A stretch of 64,000 bases of DNA from Alistipes dispar (GTDB lineage: Bacteria; Bacteroidota; Bacteroidia; Bacteroidales; Rikenellaceae): contig NZ_AP019736.1 of the NCBI RefSeq assembly GCF_006542685.1, forward strand, positions 716,001 to 780,000. Reading direction: 5' to 3'. Below the pieces are notes generated by a model. That model was not told where the DNA came from, searched no databases, and worked only from the letters and a program-made list of their open reading frames with translations. The first letter of the stretch is position 1. Every line of letters begins with the position of its first letter. Below, piece after piece: positions 25,542-34,200 of this stretch. The translations under genes and the position numbers were made by a program.

Positions 25542-26813
25542 ATGCTTACGATCAAGCAAATCCGCGACGACCGCGACGCTGCCGTCCGTAAACTCGCCAA
25601 GAAGGGTGTCGACGCCGCACAGGCCATCGACCGGATCCTCGCACTCGACGACCGCCGCAAAGCCATCCAGGTCGAGCTGGACACGACGCTCGCCGCCCAG
25701 AACAAGGCCGCCAAGGAGATCGGCGCGCTGATGGGCCAGGGCCGCCGCGACGAGGCCGAGGAGCGCAAGCGCTTCGTGGCCGACCTCAAGGAGAAATCCT
25801 CGCGCCTGCAAGCCGAATCGACCGACGTGCAGCAGGAGTTGCAGGCGGCGCTGGTGACGCTCCCGAACTTCCCCGCCGACATCGTGCCCGAAGGCCGGAC
25901 GGCCGAGGACAACCTCGTGGTGAAGCTCGTGGAGAACTACACCGCCCTGCCCGAGAATCCGCTGCCCCACTGGGAGCTGGCGAAGAAATACGACATCATC
26001 GACTTCGATCTGGGCGTGAAGCTCACCGGCGCGGGATTCCCCGTTTACAAGGGCAAGGGCGCACGGTTGCAGCGCGCGCTGATAAACTACTTCCTCGACT
26101 GCAACACGCGAGCGGGGTATCTCGAGGTCGAGCCGCCGATCATGGTGAACGAAGCCTCGGGCTTCGGCACGGGCCAACTGCCCGACAAGGAGGGCCAGAT
26201 GTACCACGCCACGGTCGATAACTTCTACATGATCCCCACGGCCGAAGTTCCCGTGACGAACATCTACCGCGACGTGATCCTCGACGAGAAGGATTTTCCC
26301 GTGAAGATGACCGCCTACACGCCCTGCTTCCGCCGCGAAGCCGGTTCCTACGGCAAGGACGTGCGCGGCCTGAACCGCCTGCACCAGTTCGACAAGGTGG
26401 AGATCGTGCAACTGTCGCTGCCGGAGCGTTCGTACGAGGCGCTCGACGGCATGGTGGCCCATGTCGAGGGCATCGTCCGCTCGCTCGGCCTGCCGTACCG
26501 CATCCTGCGGCTGTGCGGCGGCGACATGTCCTTCACCTCGGCGCTCACCTACGATTTCGAGGTCTACTCCGAGGCGCAGAAGCGCTGGCTGGAAGTCTCC
26601 TCGGTCTCCAACTTCGAGTCGTTCCAGGCCAACCGCCTGAAGCTCCGCTACCGCGACGCCGAGAAGAAGATCCGTCTGGCGCACACGCTCAACGGCTCCT
26701 CGCTGGCCCTGCCGCGCATCGTGGCCGCGCTGCTCGAAAACTTCCAGACGCCCGAAGGCATCCGCATTCCCGAAGCGCTGGTTCCCTACACGGGATTTGA
26801 TATTATCGAATAA
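25542..26813 (+). CDS. serS: Seryl-tRNA synthetase
   Basis: A 423-aa class II aminoacyl-tRNA synthetase with the SerRS layout. The N-terminal antiparallel coiled coil (about residues 30-105, rich in Glu, Lys and Arg) binds tRNA(Ser). The class II core has motif 2 in PCFRREAGSYGKDVRGLNRLHQF and motif 3 in NGSSLALPRIVAALLENFQ. It charges tRNA(Ser) with serine. Start 25542 (MLTIKQIRDDRD) is the family N-terminus; the frame is open upstream through the promoter. The ferredoxin gene follows after 55 bp with its own promoter. Confidence 0.96.
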   Translation: MLTIKQIRDDRDAAVRKLAKKGVDAAQAIDRILALDDRRKAIQVELDTTLAAQNKAAKEIGALMGQGRRDEAEERKRFVADLKEKSSRLQAESTDVQQELQAALVTLPNFPADIVPEGRTAEDNLVVKLVENYTALPENPLPHWELAKKYDIIDFDLGVKLTGAGFPVYKGKGARLQRALINYFLDCNTRAGYLEVEPPIMVNEASGFGTGQLPDKEGQMYHATVDNFYMIPTAEVPVTNIYRDVILDEKDFPVKMTAYTPCFRREAGSYGKDVRGLNRLHQFDKVEIVQLSLPERSYEALDGMVAHVEGIVRSLGLPYRILRLCGGDMSFTSALTYDFEVYSEAQKRWLEVSSVSNFESFQANRLKLRYRDAEKKIRLAHTLNGSSLALPRIVAALLENFQTPEGIRIPEALVPYTGFDIIE

Positions 26814-26827
26814 GTTTCATATATTTG
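26796..26827 (+). promoter_or_regulatory. Consensus promoter for the ferredoxin gene
   Basis: TTTG (26796-26799), a 20-bp spacer and TATATTTG (26820-26827): a full match to the Bacteroidetes primary-sigma consensus. The ferredoxin ATG is 42 bp downstream, and the -33 box lies inside the end of serS. Confidence 0.7.
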
Positions 26828-26868
26828 TCGGACACAAACACACACTTTAACAATAAATCTTTACAGCA

Positions 26869-27036
26869 ATGGCTTACAAAATCACCGACACCTGCGTCGC
26901 TTGCGGAACCTGCATCGGCGAATGCCCCGTCGAGGCCATCTCGGCCGGCGATATCTACGTGATCGACCCGGACAAGTGCATCGACTGCGGCACGTGCGCA
27001 GGCGTCTGCCCGAGCGAGGCGATCTATCGGAGTAAC
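26869..27036 (+). CDS. 2x[4Fe-4S] ferredoxin, no stop codon at the usual end
   Basis: A small bacterial-type ferredoxin. Two CxxCxxCxxxCP motifs use cysteines 9, 12, 15, 19 and 37, 40, 43, 47, enough for two [4Fe-4S] clusters. Proteins of this type are about 55-57 aa, and the normal end would be near residue 56 (base 27036, used here as a nominal end). No in-frame stop exists there: the frame continues through an intrinsic terminator and reaches the beta-lactamase ATG at 27121 in the same frame (378 codons in all). A TAA in another frame at 27033-27035 suggests an indel or a sequencing slip. The protein shuttles low-potential electrons in anaerobic metabolism. Confidence 0.85.
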
Positions 27037-27058
27037 GACGACGACGTAAAATCCGACA

Positions 27059-27095
27059 ACAGCCGCTCCGGGGACCTTCCGGAGCGGCTGTTTTT
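27059..27095 (+). terminator. Intrinsic terminator of the ferredoxin gene, inside the open frame
   Basis: A perfect 13-bp stem (ACAGCCGCTCCGG at 27059-27071 with its complement at 27079-27091), 7-nt loop and T5 tract (27091-27095). It lies between the ferredoxin and beta-lactamase domains, so most transcripts should end here. Confidence 0.85.
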
Positions 27096-27120
27096 ACGGT
27101 CCGCCCCGAAAAACACCGCC

Positions 27121-28005
27121 ATGATCCGCACGATCTGCCTCGCGGCCGCCCTGCTCGCGGCGGCCTGCACCCGCCCGACGGATGACCTGGAACACCGCCT
27201 CGACGAGGCGCTGGAGGGCCGCCGCGCCCGGATCGGCGTCGCCGTCCGCACACCCGACGGCCGCACGATCCGCCGCGGAGACGTTCCGCTGCCGCTGCTG
27301 AGCGTCTTCAAGGTTCCCGTGGCCCTGGCCGCCCTCGACCGTGCCGCACGCGAACGCATGCCCCTTTCGGCTCCGTTCGACGTAGGTCCCGAACGGCTCG
27401 ACGGCAATACGTACAGCCCGATGCGCGACTCGCTGCCGCCCGAAGGAGGCACGGTGACGCTCGCCGGCCTGATCCGGTACAGCATTTCGCTGAGCGACAA
27501 CATCGCCTGCGACCGGCTGCTCGATTTCGCCGGAGGCCCCGCAGCCGTGGAGGAGTACCTCCGCGGGGCGGGCATCGGAGGATTCCGCATCGCGGCCTCC
27601 GAACGCACGATGCACCGCGCGACGGAAAACCAGCGCCTCAACACGGCCCCGCCGTCGGCCGTCTGCGAACTCTTCGCCCGCCTGCTGCGGGGCGGACTGC
27701 TCCCCGCGGAATACGACGCACTGCTCCGCAGCGCACTGGAGGAGGCCCCGACCGGAGCGAACAAGCTCCGTGCGGGACTGCCCGGCAACGTCCGCCTCGG
27801 CCACAAGACCGGCTCCTCAGACCGCACGGCCGAAGGCGTGCGCATCGCCGACAACGACGCGGGCTACGTCCTGCTGCCCGACGGCCGGAGCTACTGTGTC
27901 GCGGTCTTCGTCACCGACTCCCGCGAGACGGACGGAACGAATGCCGCCATCGCCGCCGAAATCTCCCGTGCGGCCTACGAATGTTTCACCCGAAACGACC
28001 CGTAA
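27121..28005 (+). CDS. Class A beta-lactamase, lipoprotein
   Basis: A 294-aa protein with a lipoprotein leader (LLAAAC, lipid cysteine 16). All class A active-site motifs are present: S61-V-F-K64 (nucleophile and general base), SDN in ISLSDNIACDRLL, the omega-loop glutamate in ATENQRLNT, and KTG in GHKTGSSDRT. It should hydrolyse beta-lactams in the periplasm; closest in style to the CfxA/CepA/CblA subgroup of Bacteroidales. Spectrum cannot be judged by eye. The frame upstream is continuous with the ferredoxin, but the signal peptide and the terminator between them argue for an independent start at 27121. No clear TAnnTTTG box precedes it. Confidence 0.9.
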   Translation: MIRTICLAAALLAAACTRPTDDLEHRLDEALEGRRARIGVAVRTPDGRTIRRGDVPLPLLSVFKVPVALAALDRAARERMPLSAPFDVGPERLDGNTYSPMRDSLPPEGGTVTLAGLIRYSISLSDNIACDRLLDFAGGPAAVEEYLRGAGIGGFRIAASERTMHRATENQRLNTAPPSAVCELFARLLRGGLLPAEYDALLRSALEEAPTGANKLRAGLPGNVRLGHKTGSSDRTAEGVRIADNDAGYVLLPDGRSYCVAVFVTDSRETDGTNAAIAAEISRAAYECFTRNDP

Positions 28006-28009
28006 CGAA

Positions 28010-28591
28010 ATGAACGAACTCGAAAAGATGCGGGCGGGATTCTGGCTACACGCCGTCTGTCCGCCCATCGGCGAGGCCCTGCGCCGGACCGAGGAACTGG
28101 TCTTCACACTCAACGCCCTGCCGCCCTCGCGGCGCGAGGAGCGCGAAGCGATTCTGAAACGGCTTTTCGGCCGGGTCGGCCGGAACTGCTGTCTGCACAG
28201 CCCGTTCCATTGCGACTTCGGGGAGAGCATCTCCATCGGCGACGACTTCGTGGGGAACTTCGGCCTCACGATCCTCGACGAAGCGCCCGTCACGATCGGC
28301 GACCGGGTGCTGATCGGCCCCAACGTGGGCATCTACACCGTGAACCACGCCCTGCTGCCCGACCAGCGGGCCGAAGGGATCATGCGCTCGCTGCCCGTCA
28401 CGATCGGCAACGACGTCTGGATCGGCGGCCATACGGTCGTAACGCAGGGAGTAGCCATCGGCGACGGCACGGTGATCGGCGCAGGAAGCGTCGTGACGCG
28501 CGACATCCCCGCCGGGGTCGTCGCCGTGGGCAACCCCTGCCGCGTCGTGCGGCCCGTCACCGAGGCGGACCGCATCGCTGAAGTCTTTTAG
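28010..28591 (+). CDS. Maltose/galactoside O-acetyltransferase-like protein (left-handed beta-helix)
   Basis: A 193-aa acetyltransferase of the Maa/LacA/NodL type. The N-terminal segment MNELEKMRAGFWLHAV is the family cap; the rest is hexapeptide repeat coil (for example IGDDFVGNFGLTILDEAPVTIG and VTIGNDVWIGGHTVV). The catalytic histidine lies in YTVNHALLP. It transfers acetyl from acetyl-CoA to a sugar hydroxyl. It starts 4 bp after the beta-lactamase stop, so both are co-transcribed; a role in resistance is not implied. Confidence 0.9.
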   Translation: MNELEKMRAGFWLHAVCPPIGEALRRTEELVFTLNALPPSRREEREAILKRLFGRVGRNCCLHSPFHCDFGESISIGDDFVGNFGLTILDEAPVTIGDRVLIGPNVGIYTVNHALLPDQRAEGIMRSLPVTIGNDVWIGGHTVVTQGVAIGDGTVIGAGSVVTRDIPAGVVAVGNPCRVVRPVTEADRIAEVF

Positions 28592-28601
28592 GGCAGGCCG
28601 C

Positions 28602-29792
28602 CTATTCGTACAACAGATACTTCGCCCGCAGTGCGGTAAAACGCGCGACGTCCTCCTGCCAGCGGGCGCGGATCTCCTCGTCGGAAGCTCCGGCGCGGAT
28701 CATCGGGCGCACCCACCCCACGCCGACGAGCTTCTCGAACATCGGGGTGAAGAACTCCTCGCCCAGCGCCTCCAGATCGCGGTAGGCGTCGATCACATAG
28801 CGCAGCGAGAAACCCACCCCGCGCGACTCGCCGAGCGGCATGCCGCTCAGATCGACGCCCCGGCACACGCGCCCTTCGAGCGGCGGGTGCTTGGCCCCGT
28901 CCGTCGGACGGGGCGTGAAGGAGAACTCCCGCCCGCGCATATCCGGATGGCCGTAAACCTCGAACGGCCGGTCCGTGCCGCGCCCGAGGCTCACGACCGT
29001 CCCCTCGAAGGGGCACAGCGAGGCATAGAGGTAAACGGCGCGCTGCGTCGGCAGGTTGGGCGACGGCGCCACGGGCAGCCGGTATTCGGTGGCATGGGTA
29101 TAGCCGCGGCACGGGACGACGATCAGATCGCACGGCGCGGCCCAGCCCTCTCCCACGGCCATGCGGGCGATCTCGCCGAGCGTCATGCCGTGCAGCACGG
29201 GGATCGGCAGCGCCCCGACGCCCGAACGGTACTTCATGTCGAGCACGGGACCGTCCACTCGCCCGCCGTTGGGATTCGGACGGTCCAGCACGATCACCCT
29301 GCGCCCGGCGGCGGCACAGGCGTCCATCATCCGCAGCATGGTGATATGGTAGGTGTAGAACCGCAGCCCCACGTCCTGCATATCGACCACCAGGACGTCG
29401 AACGTGCGCATCGTCTCTCCGGAAGGACGGCCCGACCCGCCGTCGTAGAGCGACCGGATCGGAATGCCCGTCCGCGGGTCCTCCGAATCGTCCACACGCT
29501 CCCCGGCGTCGGCAGCGCCGCGGAACCCGTGCTCGGGCGAGAAGATGCCCGTCACGCGGAATCCCCTCCCGTGCAGCAGATCGACCAGATGGACCCTCCC
29601 GGAGGCGTCGGCGCCCGGCGCACCGGGCATGTCGGCCACGGAGGTCTGATTGGCCAGCACCGCCACGCGGCGCCCTTCGAGCAACGGGAAATAGGCCGTG
29701 GTGTCGGTCATCCCGACCCGCGGCTGCGCCAGAACGGCCGGTGCGGCCAGCAGCGCACACACGGCCAGACAACAGAATATCCGACGTTTCAT
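28602..29792 (-). CDS. namZ: Exo-beta-N-acetylmuramidase NamZ family protein (DUF1343)
   Basis: A 396-aa exported protein (signal peptide ending in AVLAQ). The DUF1343 hallmarks are present: VAVLANQTSV, FSPEHGFRG, DVLVVDMQDVGLRFYTY and DRPNPNGG. NamZ enzymes release MurNAc from the non-reducing end of peptidoglycan fragments, so this protein probably takes part in cell-wall recycling in the periplasm. It is the last gene of the minus-strand run beginning with cysS, 64 bp after the GNAT gene. Confidence 0.88.
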   Translation of the reverse strand: MKRRIFCCLAVCALLAAPAVLAQPRVGMTDTTAYFPLLEGRRVAVLANQTSVADMPGAPGADASGRVHLVDLLHGRGFRVTGIFSPEHGFRGAADAGERVDDSEDPRTGIPIRSLYDGGSGRPSGETMRTFDVLVVDMQDVGLRFYTYHITMLRMMDACAAAGRRVIVLDRPNPNGGRVDGPVLDMKYRSGVGALPIPVLHGMTLGEIARMAVGEGWAAPCDLIVVPCRGYTHATEYRLPVAPSPNLPTQRAVYLYASLCPFEGTVVSLGRGTDRPFEVYGHPDMRGREFSFTPRPTDGAKHPPLEGRVCRGVDLSGMPLGESRGVGFSLRYVIDAYRDLEALGEEFFTPMFEKLVGVGWVRPMIRAGASDEEIRARWQEDVARFTALRAKYLLYE

Positions 29793-29856
29793 AGGCTTTT
29801 ACGGATTTTTCGCTCTTCGCTAATACAACGGTCTCCGGGGGACAGCCGCCCGGAGA

Positions 29857-30450
29857 TCAGGGATTCTCCACGAAATGAACCGGATGCCGGTCCCAGTATT
29901 TCCGGTAGGTCTCATTCTCCCGGCCGTTCAGATCGAGCTGGTACATCCGGAAGGTCACCGGACGGTTCTTCGGCTGCCACAGCTCCTCGTACGAGTAGCG
30001 GTAGGTCATGCCGACGGCCCGCATCACGGCTCCGCTCCGCGGATTGTTCACGTCGTGCGTCGCCGTGACATACGGCGCGCCCGTCCGCTTCAGCCGTGCG
30101 ATCACCGCCCGGCAGGCCTCGGTGCAGATGCCACGGTTCCAGAACGCCCGTCCGAGGGCGTATCCCAGATCGCGGCTGTCGTCGCCGCTCACATGCACGC
30201 AGCCGACAGGCTCCGGCCTTCCTTTCAGGCAGACCGCATAGTAAAGCCCGCCCTGCCGGACCCAGTCGCCGATATACCGCAGGTAGCGCTCCGCCTCCGC
30301 CGCATCCCGCAACGAAAACATCGGCAGGAACTCATTGACCTCCGGATCGCCCAAGAAGGCGAGCAGCGCCTCCGCATCCTCCCCGGAAAAACGCCGCAGC
30401 AGCAGCCGATCCGTCTCCATGCGATCCGTATCTCCCGCAACCGGCTCCAT
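29857..30450 (-). CDS. GNAT family N-acetyltransferase (RimJ/RimL-like)
   Basis: A 197-aa protein with the RimJ/RimL pattern: METDRLLLRRFSGEDAEALL near the start, CVHVSGDDSRDLGYALGRAFWNRGI as strand 4 and motif A, and THDVNNPRSGAVMRAVGM. It should transfer acetyl from acetyl-CoA to an amine; the substrate is unknown. Translation might begin at the internal ATG (30420), which aligns better with the family start. It follows prfB after 13 bp, so it is in the same operon. Confidence 0.82.
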   Translation of the reverse strand: MEPVAGDTDRMETDRLLLRRFSGEDAEALLAFLGDPEVNEFLPMFSLRDAAEAERYLRYIGDWVRQGGLYYAVCLKGRPEPVGCVHVSGDDSRDLGYALGRAFWNRGICTEACRAVIARLKRTGAPYVTATHDVNNPRSGAVMRAVGMTYRYSYEELWQPKNRPVTFRMYQLDLNGRENETYRKYWDRHPVHFVENP

Positions 30451-30463
30451 ATTCCTCTTCTTA

Positions 30464-31576
30464 TTACGCCTGCCCGCCGAACTCCATCAGGTAGGCCTTG
30501 ATGAAGGCGTCCAGGTCGCCGTCCATGACCGCCTCCACGGCCGAGGTCTGCACGCCCGTGCGGTGGTCCTTCACGCGGCGGTCGTCGAAGACGTAGGAGC
30601 GTATCTGCGAGCCCCACTCGATCTTCTTCTTCGACGCCTCGAGCGCCTGCTGCGTGGCCATGCGCTTGTCCAGCTCGCGCTGGTAGAGCTTCGACCGGAG
30701 GATGCGCATGGCATTCTCGCGGTTCATCAGCTGCGAACGGGTCTCCATGTTCTCGATCAGGAACTCCACCGCCTCGCCCGTGTCGGGGTCCTTGCCGTGG
30801 TAACGCAGCCGCACGGCCGTCTCGACCTTATTGACGTTCTGGCCGCCCGCACCCGACGAGCGGAAGGTGTCCCACTCGATGTCGGCCGGGTTGATCCGTA
30901 TCTCGATCGTATCGTCCACCGCGGGCGAGACGAAGACCGACGCGAAGGTCGTCTGTCGCTTGTTGTTGGCGTTGAAGGGCGACAGGCGCACCATGCGGTG
31001 CACGCCGTTCTCGCTCTTGAGGTAGCCGTAGGCGTACTCGCCCTCGAACTCGAGCGTGCAGGACTTCACCCCCACCTCGTCGCCGGCCTGGTAATCCAGC
31101 ACCTTGACCTTGTAGCCGTGCGCCTCGCCCCAGCGGGTATACATGCGCAGGAGCATCGACGCCCAGTCGAGCGCCTCCGTGCCTCCGGCTCCGGCGTTGA
31201 TGTCCAGAATCGCCCCCAGCTTGTCCTCGTCGCGGCGCAGCATGTTGCGCATCTCGAGCTGTTCGATACGTTCCAGCGTCCGGGCATACTGCTCGTCGAG
31301 TTCGGCCTCCGTCACCACGCCCTCCTTCACGAAGTCGGGCATCAGCTGCAGGTCCTCGACCTCCTTGCACACGGCGTCGTAGTCCTCGACCCACGCCTTG
31401 ATCCCCGCCACCTTGCGCAACTGCTCGCGCGCCTTGTCGGGATTCTCCCAAAAATCCGGCTCCTGGGTCTTCTCCTCCTCGTTGCGGAGGTCGATGCGTT
31501 TCTGCTCGATGCCCAGACACCGCTCCAGCGCCGCACGGCGCCGCTCCATCTCCTTGATCTGCTCTGCAAGTACCAT
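30464..31576 (-). CDS. prfB: Peptide chain release factor 2
   Basis: A 370-aa class I release factor. The anticodon-like SPF motif (MVRLSPFNANNKRQ) marks RF2, which reads UGA and UAA, and the catalytic GGQ is at 244-246 in SSGAGGQNVNKVETAV. Many bacteria control prfB with an in-frame UGA and a +1 frameshift near codon 25; here the frame is continuous and the equivalent region codes CLGIEQK, so that autoregulation is absent. The gene starts 3 bp after the cytidylate kinase-like stop. Confidence 0.95.
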   Translation of the reverse strand: MVLAEQIKEMERRRAALERCLGIEQKRIDLRNEEEKTQEPDFWENPDKAREQLRKVAGIKAWVEDYDAVCKEVEDLQLMPDFVKEGVVTEAELDEQYARTLERIEQLEMRNMLRRDEDKLGAILDINAGAGGTEALDWASMLLRMYTRWGEAHGYKVKVLDYQAGDEVGVKSCTLEFEGEYAYGYLKSENGVHRMVRLSPFNANNKRQTTFASVFVSPAVDDTIEIRINPADIEWDTFRSSGAGGQNVNKVETAVRLRYHGKDPDTGEAVEFLIENMETRSQLMNRENAMRILRSKLYQRELDKRMATQQALEASKKKIEWGSQIRSYVFDDRRVKDHRTGVQTSAVEAVMDGDLDAFIKAYLMEFGGQA

Positions 31577-31579
31577 ACG

Positions 31580-32215
31580 TCAGAATTTCATGTTCAGTTT
31601 CCGCGACGCGAACTCCAGGATGAAATCCGCCGTTCCCTCGTCGCCGAAGACCGAGGAGTCGATGCAGAGGTGGTAGGTCGCCGCCGCCCCCCAGGTCTTC
31701 GAGCTGTAATAATTGTAGTAACCGGCCCTGCGGGCGTCGCCGCGCTCCATCTGCGCACGCGCCTCGTCGGCCGTGCAGCCCGTGCGCGCGCAGATGCGGC
31801 GGATGCGATCCGCCTCGGAGGCCGAAATGAAGACATCGACCCGCCGCGGGTGCTCGCGCAGAATGTAATCGGCGCACCGGCCGACGAAGATGCACGACTC
31901 GTGCTCGGCCACATCGCGTATCACGTCGCTCTGGATCTTGAACAGCGCGTCGTTCGACAGCACGCTGGTCACCCCGCCGCAGTCGCCCGCGAAGGGCGAG
32001 CGCAGGTAGCCGATCATGGTCGAAAGCACGCTGCGCGACTCCTTCTCGTCGGCCTTCTCGAAGAACTCGGCGCACAGGCCGCTCTGCCTGGCCGCCAGCG
32101 TCAGCAGCTCCTTGTCGTAGAGCCGGACGCCCAGCCGCCGGGCGATGATCTCCCCGATGTCCTTGCCGCCGCTGCCCAGCTGGCGGCCTATGTTGATTAC
32201 GAACAGCTCTTTCAT
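31580..32215 (-). CDS. Cytidylate kinase-like family protein
   Basis: A 211-aa P-loop protein. The N-terminus FVINIGRQLGSGGKDIGEII contains a P-loop variant, followed by GVRLYDKELL and CIFVGRCADYIL, as in the cytidylate kinase-like family (Pfam AAK/cytidylate kinase-like 2) widespread in gut anaerobes. It is distinct from canonical Cmk and its substrate is not established. It lies 15 bp after the MATE gene and 3 bp before prfB, inside the operon. Confidence 0.85.
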   Translation of the reverse strand: MKELFVINIGRQLGSGGKDIGEIIARRLGVRLYDKELLTLAARQSGLCAEFFEKADEKESRSVLSTMIGYLRSPFAGDCGGVTSVLSNDALFKIQSDVIRDVAEHESCIFVGRCADYILREHPRRVDVFISASEADRIRRICARTGCTADEARAQMERGDARRAGYYNYYSSKTWGAAATYHLCIDSSVFGDEGTADFILEFASRKLNMKF

Positions 32216-32230
32216 GGTCGTCGTTCTGTT

Positions 32231-33631
32231 TTATTCGTTGGCGGAGCGGGCCGCGATCGCGGCCCGGAATTTCCGCAGTTGATACGTCAGCATGAAGAAG
32301 GCCACCACCGTAGCCAGCAGGTCCGACAGGGGCATGGCGCACCACACGCCCCAGCCGCCGCCCCAATCGGTATGGGCCTCGAAGACGCGGGGCAGGAACA
32401 GCAGGCCCGGCAGCAGGAAGACCAGCTGGCGCGACAGCGACATGAAGATCGCCTTGCCGGCCATGCCGATACTCTGGAAAAAGTTCGTCGCCACCATCTG
32501 GAACCCGATGATCGGGAAGCAGAGGAAGACGATGCGCATGCCGTCCGCGGCCAGCCGCACCAGCTCCTCGTCGGTCGTGAAGAGCGACACGGCCAGATGG
32601 GGCATGAACTCCCCGACGACGAAGCCCGAGGAGGTGACGCACACGGCGCATACGATCGTCAGCCGCAGCACCTTGAGCACGCGGTCGTACTGCTGCGCGC
32701 CGAAATTGTACCCGGCGATGGGCTGCATGCCCTGGTTGATGCCCATGACGATCATGACGAAGATGAACGCCAGGCGGTTCACGATGCCGTAGGCGCCGAT
32801 CATCAGATCGCCGCCGTAGGTCTTCAGCCCCTTGTTGATCAGGATGACGATGAAACACGCCGTGAGGTTCATCAGAAAGGGCGACATGCCGATAGCCAGC
32901 ATGTCGCGGACGAGCCGCCGGCGCAGCCGGTAGATGCCCGGCTGGAAGTGCATCAGCTCGCGGCGGTCCGACAGGATGCGGAACTGCCAGACGAGCGACA
33001 CGACCTGCGCGATCACCGTGGCGATGGCCGAGCCGCGGATGCCCCAGCCGAAGCCGTAGATGAACAGCGGGTTGAGCGCGGTGTTGATGAGCACCGTGTT
33101 GATCGTGGCGTACATCGCCTTGCGGGGATTGCCCGAGGCGCGCAGCACGGCGTTCAGCCCCAGATACATGTGCGTCACGACATTGCCCGCGAGGATCACC
33201 GACATGTATTCGCGGGCGTAGCCGATCGTGGCATCGCTCGCGCCGAAGAAGTAGAGTATCGGGTCGAGGAACGCCAGCGCGAGCAGGCCGAAGACGGTTC
33301 CGATAATCAGATTGAGCACCAGCACGTTGCCCAGCACCAGGCGGGCCGTGTCGTAGTCGCGCTGTCCCAGACGCATCGACACGAGCGTCGCGGCGCCCAC
33401 GCCCACGAGCGACCCGAAGGCCGCGGCGAGGTTCATCAGCGGGAAAGTCAGCGCCAGTCCCGAGATGGCCAGAGGTCCCACGCCGTGACCGATGAAGATG
33501 CTGTCCACCATGTTGTAGAGCGACGAGGCGGTCATGGCGACCACCGCCGGCACGGCGTATTGCACGAGCAGCTTCCGGATACGCTCGGTCCCGAGCTCCA
33601 TCGCCGCCGATTTGAGTTCTGTTGTCGGCAT
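32231..33631 (-). CDS. MATE family efflux transporter (first of two)
   Basis: A 466-aa membrane protein with twelve-helix MATE architecture in two homologous halves: LLVQYAVPAVVAMTASSLYNMVDSIFIG at the start of the first half and the corresponding NLTACFIVILINKGLKTYGG region in the second. It exports organic cations or drugs using Na+ or H+. It differs clearly in sequence from the other MATE protein at 51041-52399. It lies between the small lipoprotein gene (21 bp upstream) and the cytidylate kinase-like gene. Confidence 0.92.
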   Translation of the reverse strand: MPTTELKSAAMELGTERIRKLLVQYAVPAVVAMTASSLYNMVDSIFIGHGVGPLAISGLALTFPLMNLAAAFGSLVGVGAATLVSMRLGQRDYDTARLVLGNVLVLNLIIGTVFGLLALAFLDPILYFFGASDATIGYAREYMSVILAGNVVTHMYLGLNAVLRASGNPRKAMYATINTVLINTALNPLFIYGFGWGIRGSAIATVIAQVVSLVWQFRILSDRRELMHFQPGIYRLRRRLVRDMLAIGMSPFLMNLTACFIVILINKGLKTYGGDLMIGAYGIVNRLAFIFVMIVMGINQGMQPIAGYNFGAQQYDRVLKVLRLTIVCAVCVTSSGFVVGEFMPHLAVSLFTTDEELVRLAADGMRIVFLCFPIIGFQMVATNFFQSIGMAGKAIFMSLSRQLVFLLPGLLFLPRVFEAHTDWGGGWGVWCAMPLSDLLATVVAFFMLTYQLRKFRAAIAARSANE

Positions 33632-33652
33632 AATTCCTCTTTCGTTTTCTCC

Positions 33653-34147
33653 TTACCGCGGCACGGCCCGGTCGAGCCGGCCGAACCACTCCCCGTAGAG
33701 CTCCGGATCGGTCGCCAGCCCCAGCTCCTCGGTGCAGAACGCCTGCGCCGAAGAGGAGTACCACTGCCGCGAGACGTAGATCGTAAGGCACACCTCGCTG
33801 GTCTGCTGCGCCGGGGCGACGAGGAAGCTCATGCGGCGGATTTCGCCCGCCACGGGAACCGCGGCTCCGTCATAGGGCAGCACCTGCCGCGCCACGACCA
33901 GCCCCGAGCTCCGGTCCGCCGTCTCGACGAAGCACCCCTCGGCGCGCAGGACCCCGAGCAGCAGCGAGAAGGTCTCCTCCGCGCCGACGGTCATGCGGTG
34001 GCGCGTCAGCGAGTCGATTTCCTGCGGCGCCGGCATTCCCGAGCCGACGGCCGTGCCCTGACGCGACTGCATGTAGAACGGGGCCGTGCAGCCGCACGCC
34101 CCGACCGCTACGACGGCGGCCGCGAGGTATTTGATCCATCCTCCCAT
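33653..34147 (-). CDS. Small lipoprotein, function unknown
   Basis: A 164-aa protein whose leader GWIKYLAAAVVAVGACGC carries two candidate lipid cysteines (18 or 20). The remainder is alpha/beta with segments such as AEETFSLLLGVLRAEGCFVE and VCLTIYVSRQWYSSSAQAF; I do not recognise the family. Start 34147 is chosen for the leader; the frame is open upstream across cysS as a shadow. It sits between cysS (53 bp) and the MATE gene (21 bp). Confidence 0.72.
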   Translation of the reverse strand: MGGWIKYLAAAVVAVGACGCTAPFYMQSRQGTAVGSGMPAPQEIDSLTRHRMTVGAEETFSLLLGVLRAEGCFVETADRSSGLVVARQVLPYDGAAVPVAGEIRRMSFLVAPAQQTSEVCLTIYVSRQWYSSSAQAFCTEELGLATDPELYGEWFGRLDRAVPR

Positions 34148-34200
34148 TTCCGAACGACTTTCGCATACGGCGGCCGCGGAAATCCCCGGCCGCCCCTTTC

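Noticed and set aside
26869..28005. A genuine ferredoxin-beta-lactamase fusion protein
   Set aside because: A perfect intrinsic terminator and a complete lipoprotein signal peptide separate the two parts; a fused signal peptide inside a cytoplasmic protein makes no sense.
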